DNA of 48,167 nucleotides from Tychonema bourrellyi FEM_GT703 (GCF_002412335.2 NZ_NXIB02000008.1:1-48167); one strand, 5' to 3'; positions 1 to 8,267 are shown, counted from the first letter of the stretch. Translations and numbers: made by a program. The notes: generated from the sequence alone by a model not told the origin.

Positions 1-54
1 TTGGGCATTGGGCATTGGGCATTGGGCATTGGGCATTGGGCATTGGGCATTGGG
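1..54. repeat. Heptanucleotide tandem array (ttgggca)n
   Basis: Seven perfect copies of ttgggca followed by a partial copy. The array runs off the window's left edge, so its true length is unknown. Similar 7-bp arrays occur at 8214-8253 (ttgggaa) and 22873-22906 (ctaatga-like), as is common in filamentous cyanobacterial intergenic DNA. Confidence 0.9.
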
Positions 55-75
55 ACATTAAATAATCATGGAGGC

Positions 76-142
76 AGAAACCGGGTTTTTTTACTGAAAT
101 ACTTGATCTGAGCCTTTGATTTTGGTGAAAAACCCGGTTTCT
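76..142. repeat. Inverted repeat built on agaaaccgggttttt
   Basis: A 15-bp arm at 76-90 is the exact reverse complement of 128-142, with a 37-bp spacer containing acttgat. A degraded relative lies at 7128-7215 (same left arm, decayed right arm), so this is a dispersed hairpin element. It lies just upstream of the first gene and could affect its expression, but nothing in the sequence proves that. Confidence 0.75.
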
Positions 143-177
143 TTGGTATTTATGTGTAAGTTCTCTTGAAAAAGCTG

Positions 178-1509
178 ATGAAAATTAACATTATTCTGAA
201 AATGCGCTATTTAAAGCCGATCGCCCTTTTGACACTAATTACCGGATGTGCTGCTACTCCATCCGCCGAACTTTCATCTTCCACTCCTGTCGCCACAGTT
301 TCCCCATCGCCGATTCAAGTAAATCAGCCACTCATAGTCTCTGTTAGCAATCCCGAAACCACCACAAATACCAAAATCCAACAATACCTCAACAGCTTGA
401 CATCCCAAGGTTTTGCCAAAGAGAATCAAGGCATTTGGATACAATCTGGCAATACTTTACTAGCAAATCATCAAGGGACAATCCCTCTGCCCGCCGCTTC
501 AATTACCAAAGTAGCAACATCTCTCGTAGCACTGCAAAAGTTCGGGCCAGAACATCAATTTATTACTTTGATTAGTACAAACGGTCGCATAGAAAACGGA
601 ATATTAAAAGGCGACTTAATTATTCAAGGTGGCGAAGATCCGTTATTTGTGTGGGAAGAGGCGATCGCGATCGGCAACGCCTTAAATAAAAAAGGCATAA
701 AACGAGTCACAGGCAACCTCATAATTGTCGATAAATTTTACATGAACTTTGAATTAAATCCCCTTAAATCTGGAGAATTGCTCAAAGAAGGATTGAACAG
801 TCAAATATGGTCTGCCGAAGCCACAGCCCAACATCAAACACTACCTCCAAACACCCCCAAACCGCAAGTAACAATTGACGGGACTGTCAAAGTTTCATCA
901 ACACCTACCATCAGCGCACAACCTTTAATCAAACATTACTCTTTGCCCCTAGCTGAACTGATCAAAAAAATGAATCAGTACAGCAACAACTTGATGGCAG
1001 ATATGTTAGCCGATACTGTCGGTGGCGCAAAAGTAGTCGCCCAACAAGCAGCAGCAGCCACCGGACTCCCCCCCGCAGAAATTCAACTTGTCAACGGTTC
1101 CGGCTTAAGTGAAGAGAACCTCATTTCGCCTCGCGCCGCCTGCGGTTTATTTTTAGCATTAGAACGCTATCTTCAACCTTACAATATGACAGTTGCCGAT
1201 GTTTTAACTGTAGTTGGAAAAGACAAAGGGATACTGTCGGAACGGCCGTTGCCAAAATTAGCAGTAATCAAATCAGGAACTTTGGATAATGTCAGCGCCT
1301 TGGGGGGAGCATTGCCAACTCAGAAACAGCAAACTGTCTGGTTTGTGATGATGAATGGAGGCCCTAATGTGGAGGTATTTCGCACTCAGCAAGAGGTTTT
1401 GTTGAAAGACTTTTTGAGTGAATGGGGAGCTGTTCAAGCCTCACCGCCGGAATTAACGGCAAATCCTGCGAGAAATAGTAAGGTATCTCGTAGCGAAATT
1501 GTCAATTGA
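178..1509 (+). CDS. D-alanyl-D-alanine carboxypeptidase/endopeptidase, PBP4 type (peptidase S13), lipoprotein
   Basis: A penicillin-binding protein of the S13 family, which trims or cleaves peptidoglycan peptides in the periplasm. Counted from the TTG at 166, the three active-site motifs are SITK (residues 112-115), SNN (273-275) and KSG (369-371), in the usual order. A basic N-terminus, hydrophobic stretch and lipobox LITGC (Cys28) predict a lipoprotein. The open frame begins with TTG at 166; ATG at 178 is a more ordinary start, and ATG at 202 would still leave a full signal peptide. The large insert typical of S13 enzymes between SxxK and SxN is fairly short here. The next gene but one (3004-4389) is another serine hydrolase of the penicillin-recognising fold. 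No operon partner on this strand is apparent. Confidence 0.9.
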   Translation: MKINIILKMRYLKPIALLTLITGCAATPSAELSSSTPVATVSPSPIQVNQPLIVSVSNPETTTNTKIQQYLNSLTSQGFAKENQGIWIQSGNTLLANHQGTIPLPAASITKVATSLVALQKFGPEHQFITLISTNGRIENGILKGDLIIQGGEDPLFVWEEAIAIGNALNKKGIKRVTGNLIIVDKFYMNFELNPLKSGELLKEGLNSQIWSAEATAQHQTLPPNTPKPQVTIDGTVKVSSTPTISAQPLIKHYSLPLAELIKKMNQYSNNLMADMLADTVGGAKVVAQQAAAATGLPPAEIQLVNGSGLSEENLISPRAACGLFLALERYLQPYNMTVADVLTVVGKDKGILSERPLPKLAVIKSGTLDNVSALGGALPTQKQQTVWFVMMNGGPNVEVFRTQQEVLLKDFLSEWGAVQASPPELTANPARNSKVSRSEIVN

Positions 1510-1637
1510 TATCAAATCTGGTAACTACGGAATGATTAAACCACGAAGATGCTCATAGCGCGAAGGAAGAACTGCATCTTATTCTTCCTCTTCTTTCTCT
1601 TCCTTCGCGTCCTTAGCGCCTTCGCGGTTCGTTTAAT

Positions 1638-1850
1638 CTGAGATCTTACACAATTCTCAATAAGTTTTTTATGAACAGGCAAGATGCCTGTTCCACAAGA
1701 GACTAATTTTGTTATGGAACAGGCATCTTGCCTGTTCCACAAGAGATTAATTTTGTTGTGGAACAGGCATCTTGCCTGTTCCACAAGAGACTAATTTTGT
1801 TGTGGAACAGGCATCTTGCCTGTTCTTGAGAATGGTGCAACATATGAGTT
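1638..1850. repeat. Palindromic MITE-like element, copy A (four 44-bp core units)
   Basis: Terminal inverted repeats of the type ctgagatcttgcaccattct (left 1638-1660, right about 1826-1850) enclose four tandem 44-bp units. Each unit carries the core palindrome gaacaggcaNNNtgcctgttc, starting at 1673, 1717, 1761 and 1805. Other full copies lie at 7338-7460, 8268-8392, 35781-35904 and 42157-42279; related cores lie at 5529-5639 and 30052-30177. The right end overlaps the 3' end of the DUF1460 gene. Confidence 0.88.
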
Positions 1851-2825
1851 TAATCTTACTCCATTTTGTCTGGGATCGATCGCCCTAGCTACCACAATCC
1901 CGATCGCACTTTCAACTCTGCTAATATATCTGTGCAAGTCGTAAGCCACCGTCACCTGTCCCGCCGGGGAAGCATGAATTAAACCAATATTCCCGTCGCG
2001 ATTTCGATAAACCAAACCAGTGTGCGTCACATCCAATCCTTTCACCGCCGTAGCTACCGCCACAATATCCCCTGGTTGTAACTGAGAATAAATACTTTTA
2101 ATCCGATTTTCTGGTATGTAATTGACTGTGGATTTTGCTAAATCAGATTCGATGTTAACAATGCACTGATAAGTCGTTTCATCCTTCGACATTTGCGGAT
2201 AACTGCTGCGGTGCTGACTCATAAAATTGAGTTTTTTATCCATTGGTATTCCGCCCAATTTTGCCGTGATGTTTTCTACTGTCTGACGTTTTTGATTGTC
2301 ATTAATCCATTCGGAAAAATAGTGCAACCGACTACAATAACCGTTCATTTTACCGTTTAAATAGCGCTGTGATTCAATCCGATTTGCAAAATTTTGATAA
2401 TCGTAATCTTGGACAACTACACCCCGTGCGATCGCGAGTACAGTTTCGACAAATAAAACACAATCAAATTTATCTAAAGTTATGAGTAATTTTTCTGTGC
2501 CCGATTTATCCAACAAGCCCTCAGCATAGGGTTTACCCAGAAAATAATCGCCGATCGCCTGTATAATTTGTCCCATCGAGCGATCGGGCAAATTTTGTTG
2601 TTTTGCATACTTTACAACCCGTTCAAAATGTGCTATGTCTTCAGGAAGTACAGCAGTTTCTGTAGTAATATGATTTGAATCAAGTTGTCTGATTCCTATT
2701 TGTCGATCGACAATAGCTTCAGCAGTCGCAGATTGAGGTTGAAATACTGAAACAGCAGGTATCAAAGAATTACTAACGCCAACCATTATTAATCCCAAAA
2801 CAGCCAGCCCCCAAAAATTTCTCAT
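1791..2825 (-). CDS. DUF1460 (N-acetylmuramoyl-L-alanine amidase-like) exported protein
   Basis: Resembles the DUF1460 family, papain/NlpC-like cell-wall amidases. Family hallmarks are a region reading YFLGKPYAEG and the putative catalytic Cys in KFDCVLFVET (about residue 122 from the ATG). Downstream, VTHTGLVYR and LIHASP probably supply the histidine. The N-terminus from the ATG at 2825 is a signal peptide (MRNFWGLAVLGLIMVGV), so export is expected; the frame also opens with TTG at 2849. The last 16 or so residues (SYVAPFSRTGKMPVPQQN) are encoded by the terminal repeat and core of the adjoining palindromic element, so the native C-terminus has been replaced or extended. Family call firm; the exact bond cleaved is not shown by sequence. 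Confidence 0.83.
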   Translation of the reverse strand: MRNFWGLAVLGLIMVGVSNSLIPAVSVFQPQSATAEAIVDRQIGIRQLDSNHITTETAVLPEDIAHFERVVKYAKQQNLPDRSMGQIIQAIGDYFLGKPYAEGLLDKSGTEKLLITLDKFDCVLFVETVLAIARGVVVQDYDYQNFANRIESQRYLNGKMNGYCSRLHYFSEWINDNQKRQTVENITAKLGGIPMDKKLNFMSQHRSSYPQMSKDETTYQCIVNIESDLAKSTVNYIPENRIKSIYSQLQPGDIVAVATAVKGLDVTHTGLVYRNRDGNIGLIHASPAGQVTVAYDLHRYISRVESAIGIVVARAIDPRQNGVRLNSYVAPFSRTGKMPVPQQN

Positions 2826-3003
2826 ATTTTTAAATGGATTTTGCTTCAACGGAGTGCTATTCTGAGATTTTTACAATTATCAGAAGTATAAATCAGCCCA
2901 TAAAATATTTAGAATGGGCAAAAACTGAGTCGATCGACAAAATTGTCATTGAGACGCCCCTCGATATAAACTGATCCTGCGAGTTTGATACCACACCACT
3001 GTA

Positions 3004-4389
3004 ATGCAAGTAGACCGCCGACGCCGCCAAATTCCCCCCAGACGCCCCAGGGCTGTTTCATTCTCTGTAGGGGACATCTCCCTGTGGTTCTCCCAATCGC
3101 TGAAATACCTAACAAATCGTTGGCGGGAAGCGGTAGATACGGGGAGAAAACCCCGACAAAAGGCTGGGTTTTCTGAGAAGAAAACAGCCCTACCTAGACG
3201 CCTAACCAACTCACGACGTCCAACCAACCAGCGTCCAGTCAAGTCCCGTCGCCGAGTCAGGAAGCCATTTGCTCGGTTAAAATACCGTAACATCCTGTAC
3301 TTAATTCTAGGGGCGATCGCGATCGGTTGGATCATCACACTACCATTCAGATCTCGCCGTGCGATCGAACCGCCTGTCATCTCACCTCAAGAGGTTCTAG
3401 CGCCGCCGACAATTCCCACACCAGAAAATGTAGTAGACTCCAGTTCCGATCCCACTTTTACCTACAACATCAAAACACCTCCCAATCCAGTTTACTCTCA
3501 AGAATTGCAAGTGATTGTTGATGAAGCAGCGAAGATTGCCGCCACCAAAGGATTACCCATAGAACCGCTATCAATTAGTTTACTGGATGTGAGCAATTCC
3601 CAAGCCCACACCTCCGCCGGATATCAAAATCAAACCCTCAGATTTCCTGCTAGTGTGGCTAAATTATTTTGGATGGTGGGTTTTTACTCAGCTTTAGAAA
3701 AAGGCATAATTACACAAAAAGAATCTTCCTTTACTTCGGATTTAGAACAAATGATCCGTATTTCTAACAACGATGCAGCCAGCCGGATTTTAGACAAAAT
3801 TACAGATACACAATCCGGGGGAAGGCTAGTAGGAGAAGAGTTACAAGCATGGGTCACAAAACGCAATCAAATCAACACTTTTTTTCAGTCAGCCGGGTAT
3901 AATAATATTAAGATAACCACCAAAAATTATCCAATATATTATTTAAGACAAGAACAACCAATCGGTCGCGACTTGCAATTACGGGGTGATCCTTCCCAGC
4001 CAATTCGCAATCAAGTAACTACCGATCAAGCAGCCAGATTAATGTATGAAATTTATACCAGACAAGCTGTTTCCAGCATTGCTAGCCGAAAAATGGCTTA
4101 CTTGCTGACTAGAGACTTAGATCCCAAGGCCTGGAAAAATGACCCTAGCAACTCGATACAAGGATTTCTGGGGGAATCTTTACCAACTAATATTTATTTT
4201 GGTTCTAAAGTGGGCTATACTTCCAAATCCCGCAGCGAAGTGGCATTTGTCAGAACTTTAGATGATCGAGCGATTTATATCTTAGTAGTTTTCGCTGATG
4301 ATCCGGCTTATGCGAAGGACGAAACCGTATTTCCGGCAATTTCTCGATATGTTTTCGATCGGCTAAATGCTCGCGGGCCTAGTCGTTAA
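3004..4389 (+). CDS. Class A beta-lactamase-related serine hydrolase, membrane-anchored
   Basis: A penicillin-recognising-fold hydrolase. SVAK (residues 217-220) matches SxxK, SNN (254-256) matches SxN, and KVG (402-404) stands where KTG is usual. An arginine-rich N-terminus of about 95 residues precedes one membrane segment (about 97-113) and a proline-rich linker, so the catalytic domain should lie outside the plasma membrane. Cyanobacterial proteins of this type are generally annotated as beta-lactamase-like or D,D-peptidase-like and probably act on cell wall; resistance should not be assumed. ATG at 3004 has no clear Shine-Dalgarno sequence, and the basic leader could be shorter. The gene is convergent with the CPBP gene, with a 113-bp palindrome between them. 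Confidence 0.82.
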   Translation: MQVDRRRRQIPPRRPRAVSFSVGDISLWFSQSLKYLTNRWREAVDTGRKPRQKAGFSEKKTALPRRLTNSRRPTNQRPVKSRRRVRKPFARLKYRNILYLILGAIAIGWIITLPFRSRRAIEPPVISPQEVLAPPTIPTPENVVDSSSDPTFTYNIKTPPNPVYSQELQVIVDEAAKIAATKGLPIEPLSISLLDVSNSQAHTSAGYQNQTLRFPASVAKLFWMVGFYSALEKGIITQKESSFTSDLEQMIRISNNDAASRILDKITDTQSGGRLVGEELQAWVTKRNQINTFFQSAGYNNIKITTKNYPIYYLRQEQPIGRDLQLRGDPSQPIRNQVTTDQAARLMYEIYTRQAVSSIASRKMAYLLTRDLDPKAWKNDPSNSIQGFLGESLPTNIYFGSKVGYTSKSRSEVAFVRTLDDRAIYILVVFADDPAYAKDETVFPAISRYVFDRLNARGPSR

Positions 4390-4391
4390 GA

Positions 4392-4438
4392 AGAAGGAAG
4401 TTCGGCAACGAGCAATGTACGGGATGTAACGGATGTAA
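4392..4438 (-). repeat. Dispersed 'ccgttgccgaacttcc' repeat, one copy
   Basis: The sequence gaaggaagttcggcaac followed by gtaacggatgtaa is the reverse complement of the 43-bp unit tandemly repeated at 24481-24637 and present again near 35905-35957. It lies just after the stop of the serine hydrolase gene. Confidence 0.7.
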
Positions 4439-4454
4439 TATCATTTCCGGTTAC

Positions 4455-4567
4455 ATTGGAATTAATATTACCCGAAATGAGGACACGGCAGTGCCGTGTC
4501 CCTACCATGATTAATTGTAGGGAAACGGCACTGCCGTGTCCTCATTTCGGGTAATATTAATTCCAAT
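4455..4567. repeat. Large near-perfect palindrome (113 bp)
   Basis: Arms beginning attggaattaatattaccc pair with the reverse complement ending at 4567. Inner arms contain acggcagtgccgtgtccctac, and the loop is about 11 bp. It lies between convergent genes (3' ends at 4389 and 4576) and could act as a two-way transcription terminator. The inner part recurs at 34295-34359, so it is also a dispersed element. Confidence 0.88.
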
Positions 4568-4575
4568 TTGGGGAT

Positions 4576-5163
4576 TTAAAATCTAGCATTTTCCCACTTC
4601 CAAACACAGCTAGAAATCAGATTTGTACAAATATGAGCGACAATTGGCACTAACAAATTTCCAGTATCTAAAAAACTATAAGCTAACAGAAATCCCACAG
4701 CGGTTGCCCAAACAGCATAGGGCCACTGATCGATTCCTCCTAAGTGCAAAATGCCAAAGCAAAAACTGGATAAAATTAGACCGGTAGCATTTAATCCTAA
4801 AGCAGACATCATCACACCTCGAAATAGCAATTCTTCGCTAAGTCCAGGCAGTAATCCCAACCAAATCAAATCCGGCCAAAATAAGGGTTTTAATACTACT
4901 TCCAAGTAAACATCGGCACTGCGGCGATAAGCTGGCCAGAGGTGATAAACGATCGCACTTGCGCCTGTAATTGCTAGTCCGATCGCACATCCTTTGAGCA
5001 AGTCAATTCCGATTAATTTGATTGGCAAAAGTGATACCGATCCAAATTGTAACCATAATTTGGCTATTACCAGCAATATGATTGCTGTCACGCCCATTGC
5101 TACTAAAACTTGGGTGCGTGTCAAGGGTTCAAATTCGGGATTTTCGGGAATTTTTTCTGCCAC
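4576..5163 (-). CDS. CPBP family intramembrane metalloprotease
   Basis: A small polytopic membrane protein of the CPBP (CAAX protease/Abi) family. The diagnostic motifs are EELLFR (Glu110, Glu111, Arg115), a second-motif His (FGILH, His140) and HICTN (His177, Asn181). These are the expected metal and catalytic positions of glutamate-type intramembrane proteases. Hydrophobic segments run through most of the 195 residues. The start is GTG at 5163, directly abutting the TAA stop of the upstream DUF3326 gene, so the two are surely cotranscribed. Substrate unknown; cyanobacterial members are poorly characterised. Confidence 0.87.
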   Translation of the reverse strand: MAEKIPENPEFEPLTRTQVLVAMGVTAIILLVIAKLWLQFGSVSLLPIKLIGIDLLKGCAIGLAITGASAIVYHLWPAYRRSADVYLEVVLKPLFWPDLIWLGLLPGLSEELLFRGVMMSALGLNATGLILSSFCFGILHLGGIDQWPYAVWATAVGFLLAYSFLDTGNLLVPIVAHICTNLISSCVWKWENARF

Positions 5164-6414
5164 TTAATCAATTTTAGATTTAAGATTTGAGATTTGTTTA
5201 GTTGAGTCCGACAAACACCGCAGGGGGGAAATGTCTGCACCCAAGGCAACTGGACTAATGCCGGCTCGCAAAGCGACCAAGACTCCGATCGCCTCTAAAT
5301 ATGAGTTTACCTGCAAAGCTTTGATTCTGAGTTTTTCTGGGGAAGCTTGCATTTGGGTTTTGTTGTCGCCCACTGCGATGATTTGGACTGCCGATCGCCC
5401 ACTCAAACTCAGGATAGCACTACCACCGCAGGCTGTCGCTGGTATGACCACAGCATCGACTCGATCGGCCCACAAACCGTGGGACTGGAAATCTCGCCTG
5501 TTTGCATAAAAGTTCTCTCTTGTGGGGTGGGCATCTTGCCCGCCCAATACCTGTGTGGCGCGGGCATCTTGCCCGTCCAATACCTGTGTGGCGCGGGCAT
5601 CTTGCCCGTCCAATACCACAGACAGGCAAGATGCCTGTCCCACAGTAGGAGTGACAAACTGGGGCGCTTTGCTGAGGCCGGCAAGCACGCAGGATAGGAA
5701 AGTATACCCGATTTCTTCAGCAGCCGATCGCGGTGACAGATGCGGATCGAGGGGAAGTGGCAACAGGGCTGGAGCGTGAGCACAGGGGATTTTAAATGTT
5801 CTGACAATGAGGTGACTGATCACTGCTTCAGCGCCAGCCAGAGGGTCAACTCCTTTGCCGTGGCGGTAGTTTTCGAGGGCGAGACTGCCTATGTCGTCGG
5901 GAAATCTGGCCACAACCGCGATCGCCTGGACTTTTGCTTGGGTAATTAATTTTTCGGCGGCGCGTAATAGACTGTCGGGATTGGCGATCGTCCCCCAAGA
6001 TGCTCCTGATTCTGACATTCGCAATTCTACATTCAGGGGAGCGTCGGTTTGAACATAATCAGTTATGTTCAAACCTAGTGTGGCTCTAGAAGCATCAACG
6101 GCTTGCAAGTGGCGCAACTGTAATTCTGGTTCGATACCAGAATCGAGAATTAGGCCAATGCGATTTTGATGTACTGGTTGTAGACCCCAGCATCCTTGTG
6201 CAAATTTGTCAAGGGCATAGCCTTCGACGTAAAGAGCGTTAGGTATGGGCCAATAAAGTTGAGCGCCGTTGAGGACGTTGGGGTGAGTAATCAGGGTATC
6301 TGAAACTTGGGCGATCGCCCTAGCGACAGGTAGCGCATCGCCTGCAAAGCCCCCGATGGACGCTCCAACGCCTGTTGGCACTATCAAAACCACTGTGAAA
6401 GGACGGAGGATCAC
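5164..6414 (-). CDS. DUF3326 family protein with in-frame repeat insertion
   Basis: Matches the cyanobacterial/plastid-lineage DUF3326 family by its N-terminus (VVLIVPTGVGASIGGFAGDA) and the ALPVARAIAQVSDTLITHPN region. No biochemical function is established. The GTG start (6412-6414) overlaps the TGA of the upstream 85-residue gene, showing translational coupling. Near the C-terminal third, about 40 residues containing 11-residue repeats (TQVLDGQDARA type) are encoded by an inserted palindromic repeat at 5529-5639. Its 33-bp period keeps the frame open and the conserved C-terminal part (LWADRVDAVVIPATACGGSA) resumes afterwards. The insertion probably forms a surface loop. Confidence 0.85.
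   Translation of the reverse strand: MILRPFTVVLIVPTGVGASIGGFAGDALPVARAIAQVSDTLITHPNVLNGAQLYWPIPNALYVEGYALDKFAQGCWGLQPVHQNRIGLILDSGIEPELQLRHLQAVDASRATLGLNITDYVQTDAPLNVELRMSESGASWGTIANPDSLLRAAEKLITQAKVQAIAVVARFPDDIGSLALENYRHGKGVDPLAGAEAVISHLIVRTFKIPCAHAPALLPLPLDPHLSPRSAAEEIGYTFLSCVLAGLSKAPQFVTPTVGQASCLSVVLDGQDARATQVLDGQDARATQVLGGQDAHPTRENFYANRRDFQSHGLWADRVDAVVIPATACGGSAILSLSGRSAVQIIAVGDNKTQMQASPEKLRIKALQVNSYLEAIGVLVALRAGISPVALGADISPLRCLSDSTKQISNLKSKID
5529..5639. repeat. Palindromic core repeats inserted inside a coding sequence
   Basis: Three gggcatcttgccc cores start at 5529, 5562 and 5595 (33-bp spacing), followed by a variant core gacaggcaagatgcctgtc at 5621-5639. All lie in the DUF3326 gene and preserve its reading frame. 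They belong to the same repeat superfamily as copies A-F elsewhere in the window, with GC-shifted arms. Confidence 0.88.
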
Positions 6415-6668
6415 GCTGTTGCAGGGGATGGTGCTACGGGGGATTCTAGGAGGACGTAGCCTTCTACGACTGCTTTTTGGCGATCGACATCAACGTCTGT
6501 GACAGCCCAGCGCAGGGGTTCGCCGTGCTTTTGCAGTTCAATCTCGATCGCCGAGTGGAGTTCTTCGGCTGTATCGTGGAGGTGGACTTCTGCGGAAATG
6601 AAATGGGTAGTCATAGGGCTTGTCCGTAATTCCTGAATGGTGATACCGCGATGGGTAATTGTATCCAT
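6411..6668 (-). CDS. Conserved small protein of unknown function between ferredoxin and DUF3326
   Basis: An 85-residue soluble protein that I do not recognise as a named family. It is acidic and His-containing (SAEVHLHDTAEELHSAIEIE), with an alternating pattern suggesting a small alpha/beta fold. Start uncertain: ATG at 6668 lies 13 bases after the ferredoxin stop, while ATG at 6614 (MTTHFISAEV) would give a 67-residue product starting at the more regular sequence. Its stop overlaps the GTG of the DUF3326 gene, and the ferredoxin gene is immediately upstream, so all three are likely one transcript and may share a redox-related role (inference from context only). Confidence 0.62.
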   Translation of the reverse strand: MDTITHRGITIQELRTSPMTTHFISAEVHLHDTAEELHSAIEIELQKHGEPLRWAVTDVDVDRQKAVVEGYVLLESPVAPSPATA

Positions 6669-6680
6669 TTTAACTTAATT

Positions 6681-6998
6681 CTAGGGTTTACCGAACTGGC
6701 GATCGTAGACAATATCTTCTTTTTCGGTTTCTATCTTCAAGTTCGATCGGGGAAAAGCAACGCACAACAACACATAACCTTCCGCTTGCAGATCCGGGCT
6801 AACGCCCATACAATCGGTTTGCTCAACTTGCCCTTCAATAATTTTAGCAGCACAGGTAGTACAAACCCCCGAATTGCAAGAACTCGGCAACTCAATACCG
6901 GCGGCGTTGGCGGCGCGCAGAAGTTGTTTATCTTCGGGTACTTCTACGGTGTAGGTGCTGCCTTGGTGGAGAAATTCTACGGTGTAAGTCTTGGACAT
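6681..6998 (-). CDS. Plant-type [2Fe-2S] ferredoxin
   Basis: A 105-residue soluble electron carrier. Cys41, Cys46 and Cys49 in SCNSGVCTTC plus Cys79 (VLLCVAF) form the CX4CX2C...C ligand set of plant-type ferredoxins. The protein is close in length to photosynthetic PetF, but CNSGVC replaces the usual CRAGSC-like loop and the C-terminus is extended (KEDIVYDRQFGKP). It may therefore be a specialised isoform rather than the main photosystem I acceptor. First gene of the minus-strand unit ferredoxin - 85-aa protein - DUF3326 - CPBP protease. ATG start; the start of the transcript must lie in the repeat-rich spacer beyond 6998. Confidence 0.9.
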   Translation of the reverse strand: MSKTYTVEFLHQGSTYTVEVPEDKQLLRAANAAGIELPSSCNSGVCTTCAAKIIEGQVEQTDCMGVSPDLQAEGYVLLCVAFPRSNLKIETEKEDIVYDRQFGKP

Positions 6999-7337
6999 AT
7001 TTTGATTATTGGTTTTAATTGCGATCGGAATTTACGTTATATATTCCAACAAAGCAATAGATATCTTACCGCCATTGGAGACTTTGTGCAAATTTACAAA
7101 ACTTATAGGAGTTACGCATGGGCGTCGAGAAACCGGGTTTTTTCCCAAAATACTTGATTACAGCCATTAAATTTGGTAAAAGAACTGCTGGTTGAGCGAA
7201 GTCGAAACCCAGTTTATTTGCTCTAAGTGCGATCATGAACTAATTTATCAACTTTATCCTGCAAAAACTCGCCATCTTGTCAAGCATCTTGCTAAAAAAT
7301 ATGAGAATATTTTAATAACTAATTTTCCCTTTCAACC
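6999..7337. other. Spacer without a recognisable gene
   Basis: AT-rich spacer upstream of the ferredoxin gene. It contains a decayed hairpin (7128-7215) of the agaaaccgggttttt family seen at 76-142. No credible ORF, tRNA or small RNA was recognised. It probably includes the ferredoxin promoter, though no convincing -35/-10 pair was picked out. Confidence 0.6.
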
Positions 7338-7647
7338 TCACATCTTGCACCACGATCAATAAGCCTTTTATGAACAGGCAAGATGCCTGTTCCACAAAGA
7401 GTGAATTTTCTTGTGGAACAGGCATCTTGCCTGTTGTTGATCGTAGTGCAAGATGTGAATTCAACCCAACAACTGATCGAAGAGTGAATTTTCTTGTGGA
7501 ACAGGCATCTTGCCTGTTGTTGATCGTAGTGCAAGATGTGAATTCAACCCAACAACTGATCGAAGAGTGAATTTTCTTGTGGAACAGGCATCTTGCCTGT
7601 TGTTGATCATGGTGCAAAATGTGGATTCAACCCAACAACTCATCAAC
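7338..7647. repeat. Palindromic element copy B with an 83-bp tandem amplification
   Basis: Copy B has its left terminal repeat at 7338-7359 and its core at 7372. An 83-bp unit starting gagtgaattttcttgtgg then occurs three times, at 7399, 7482 and 7565. Each unit carries the core palindrome plus a stretch ending caacccaacaact that matches the 3' end of the Uma2 gene (7627 onward). The third unit therefore overlaps that gene's last codons. Confidence 0.88.
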
Positions 7648-8172
7648 AGCAACACTAAAACCCAGTAGCACTAACTGAGTGCTGACTATCGCACCAGAAT
7701 TAAACGCTAACTTTTGAGTTTGAGTAACAATCATTATCCAGCGACTTTCTGGAAAAACTATCCAAACTTCCAGACAACCCGAATCTAAATACTCTTGTGC
7801 TTTTAGAAAAATATCTTCCGCAATATCAGTTGGAGAAACTATTTCAGCAACTAACAGCGGGCTTTGAGGAAAAGTAGGAACATCACCATATTGAGCAACA
7901 AGTTCAGAAGTCAGATAAGCCACATCCGGCCGTCGCACTCTCAGGTTAGTACGACAAGGAACCTCCGTATAGACTTCGCCACCTTGTCCGCTAGAATCTT
8001 TGTAATTTCCCCAATAACGATCTAGTCTGGATTGGATTCGACTGTGTTTTACTGTCATGCCATTTTTCTCCGCGATTTGCCCATCCACCCATTCCATATC
8101 GTCGGGGGGACTGGCTATAAAGTCTTCTAGAGAAACATTTTCTGATAAAACGGCTGCCATTACCATAGCCAT
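7627..8172 (-). CDS. Uma2 family (DUF820) endonuclease-like protein
   Basis: A member of the Uma2/DUF820 family, very abundant in cyanobacteria and built on a PD-(D/E)XK restriction-endonuclease fold. The core reads RRPDVAYL (PD) followed by LLVAEIVSP (E-x-S in place of the usual E-x-K), typical of this family. Residues YEVPCRTNLR-like and FLKAQEYLDSGCLEVWIV are also characteristic. ATG at 8172 is supported by GGGAG about eight bases upstream. Its last codons (DELLG) are copied in the 83-bp tandem array that follows. A paralogue lies at 16604-17104 with a truncated C-terminus. The biological role of this family is unknown. Confidence 0.88.
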   Translation of the reverse strand: MAMVMAAVLSENVSLEDFIASPPDDMEWVDGQIAEKNGMTVKHSRIQSRLDRYWGNYKDSSGQGGEVYTEVPCRTNLRVRRPDVAYLTSELVAQYGDVPTFPQSPLLVAEIVSPTDIAEDIFLKAQEYLDSGCLEVWIVFPESRWIMIVTQTQKLAFNSGAIVSTQLVLLGFSVAVDELLG

Positions 8173-8213
8173 TTACTCCCTTTTGCAGAATTCACTAATA
8201 TTATAGCAATCTT

Positions 8214-8253
8214 TGGGAATTGGGAATTGGGAATTGGGAATTGGGAATTGGGA
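8214..8253. repeat. Heptanucleotide tandem array (ttgggaa)n
   Basis: Five or more copies of ttgggaa, one base different from the array at the window's left end. A variable-number tandem repeat of the kind scattered in this genome, between the Uma2 gene start and palindromic element copy C. Confidence 0.88.
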
Positions 8254-8267
8254 ATGAGTTGATTGGA

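Noticed and set aside
2946-3380. Minus-strand ORFs opposite the basic N-terminus of the 3004-4389 gene
   Set aside because: The plus-strand gene has clear catalytic motifs in frame; the antisense ORFs are Arg-rich shadows.
7338-7647. Possible CRISPR array from evenly spaced repeats (also 1673-1826, 5529-5639 and 24481-24637)
   Set aside because: The units are repeated whole (83, 44, 33 and 43 bp) with no unique spacers, and no cas genes are near. These are tandem duplications of palindromic elements.
7312-7655. Several overlapping ORFs with peptides such as GTGILPVH, RQDACST and TGKMPVPQ
   Set aside because: They are translations of the palindromic element in different frames. No start context or conserved protein supports them. 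The same holds for ORFs at 1536-1784, 5347-5697 and 8263-8445.
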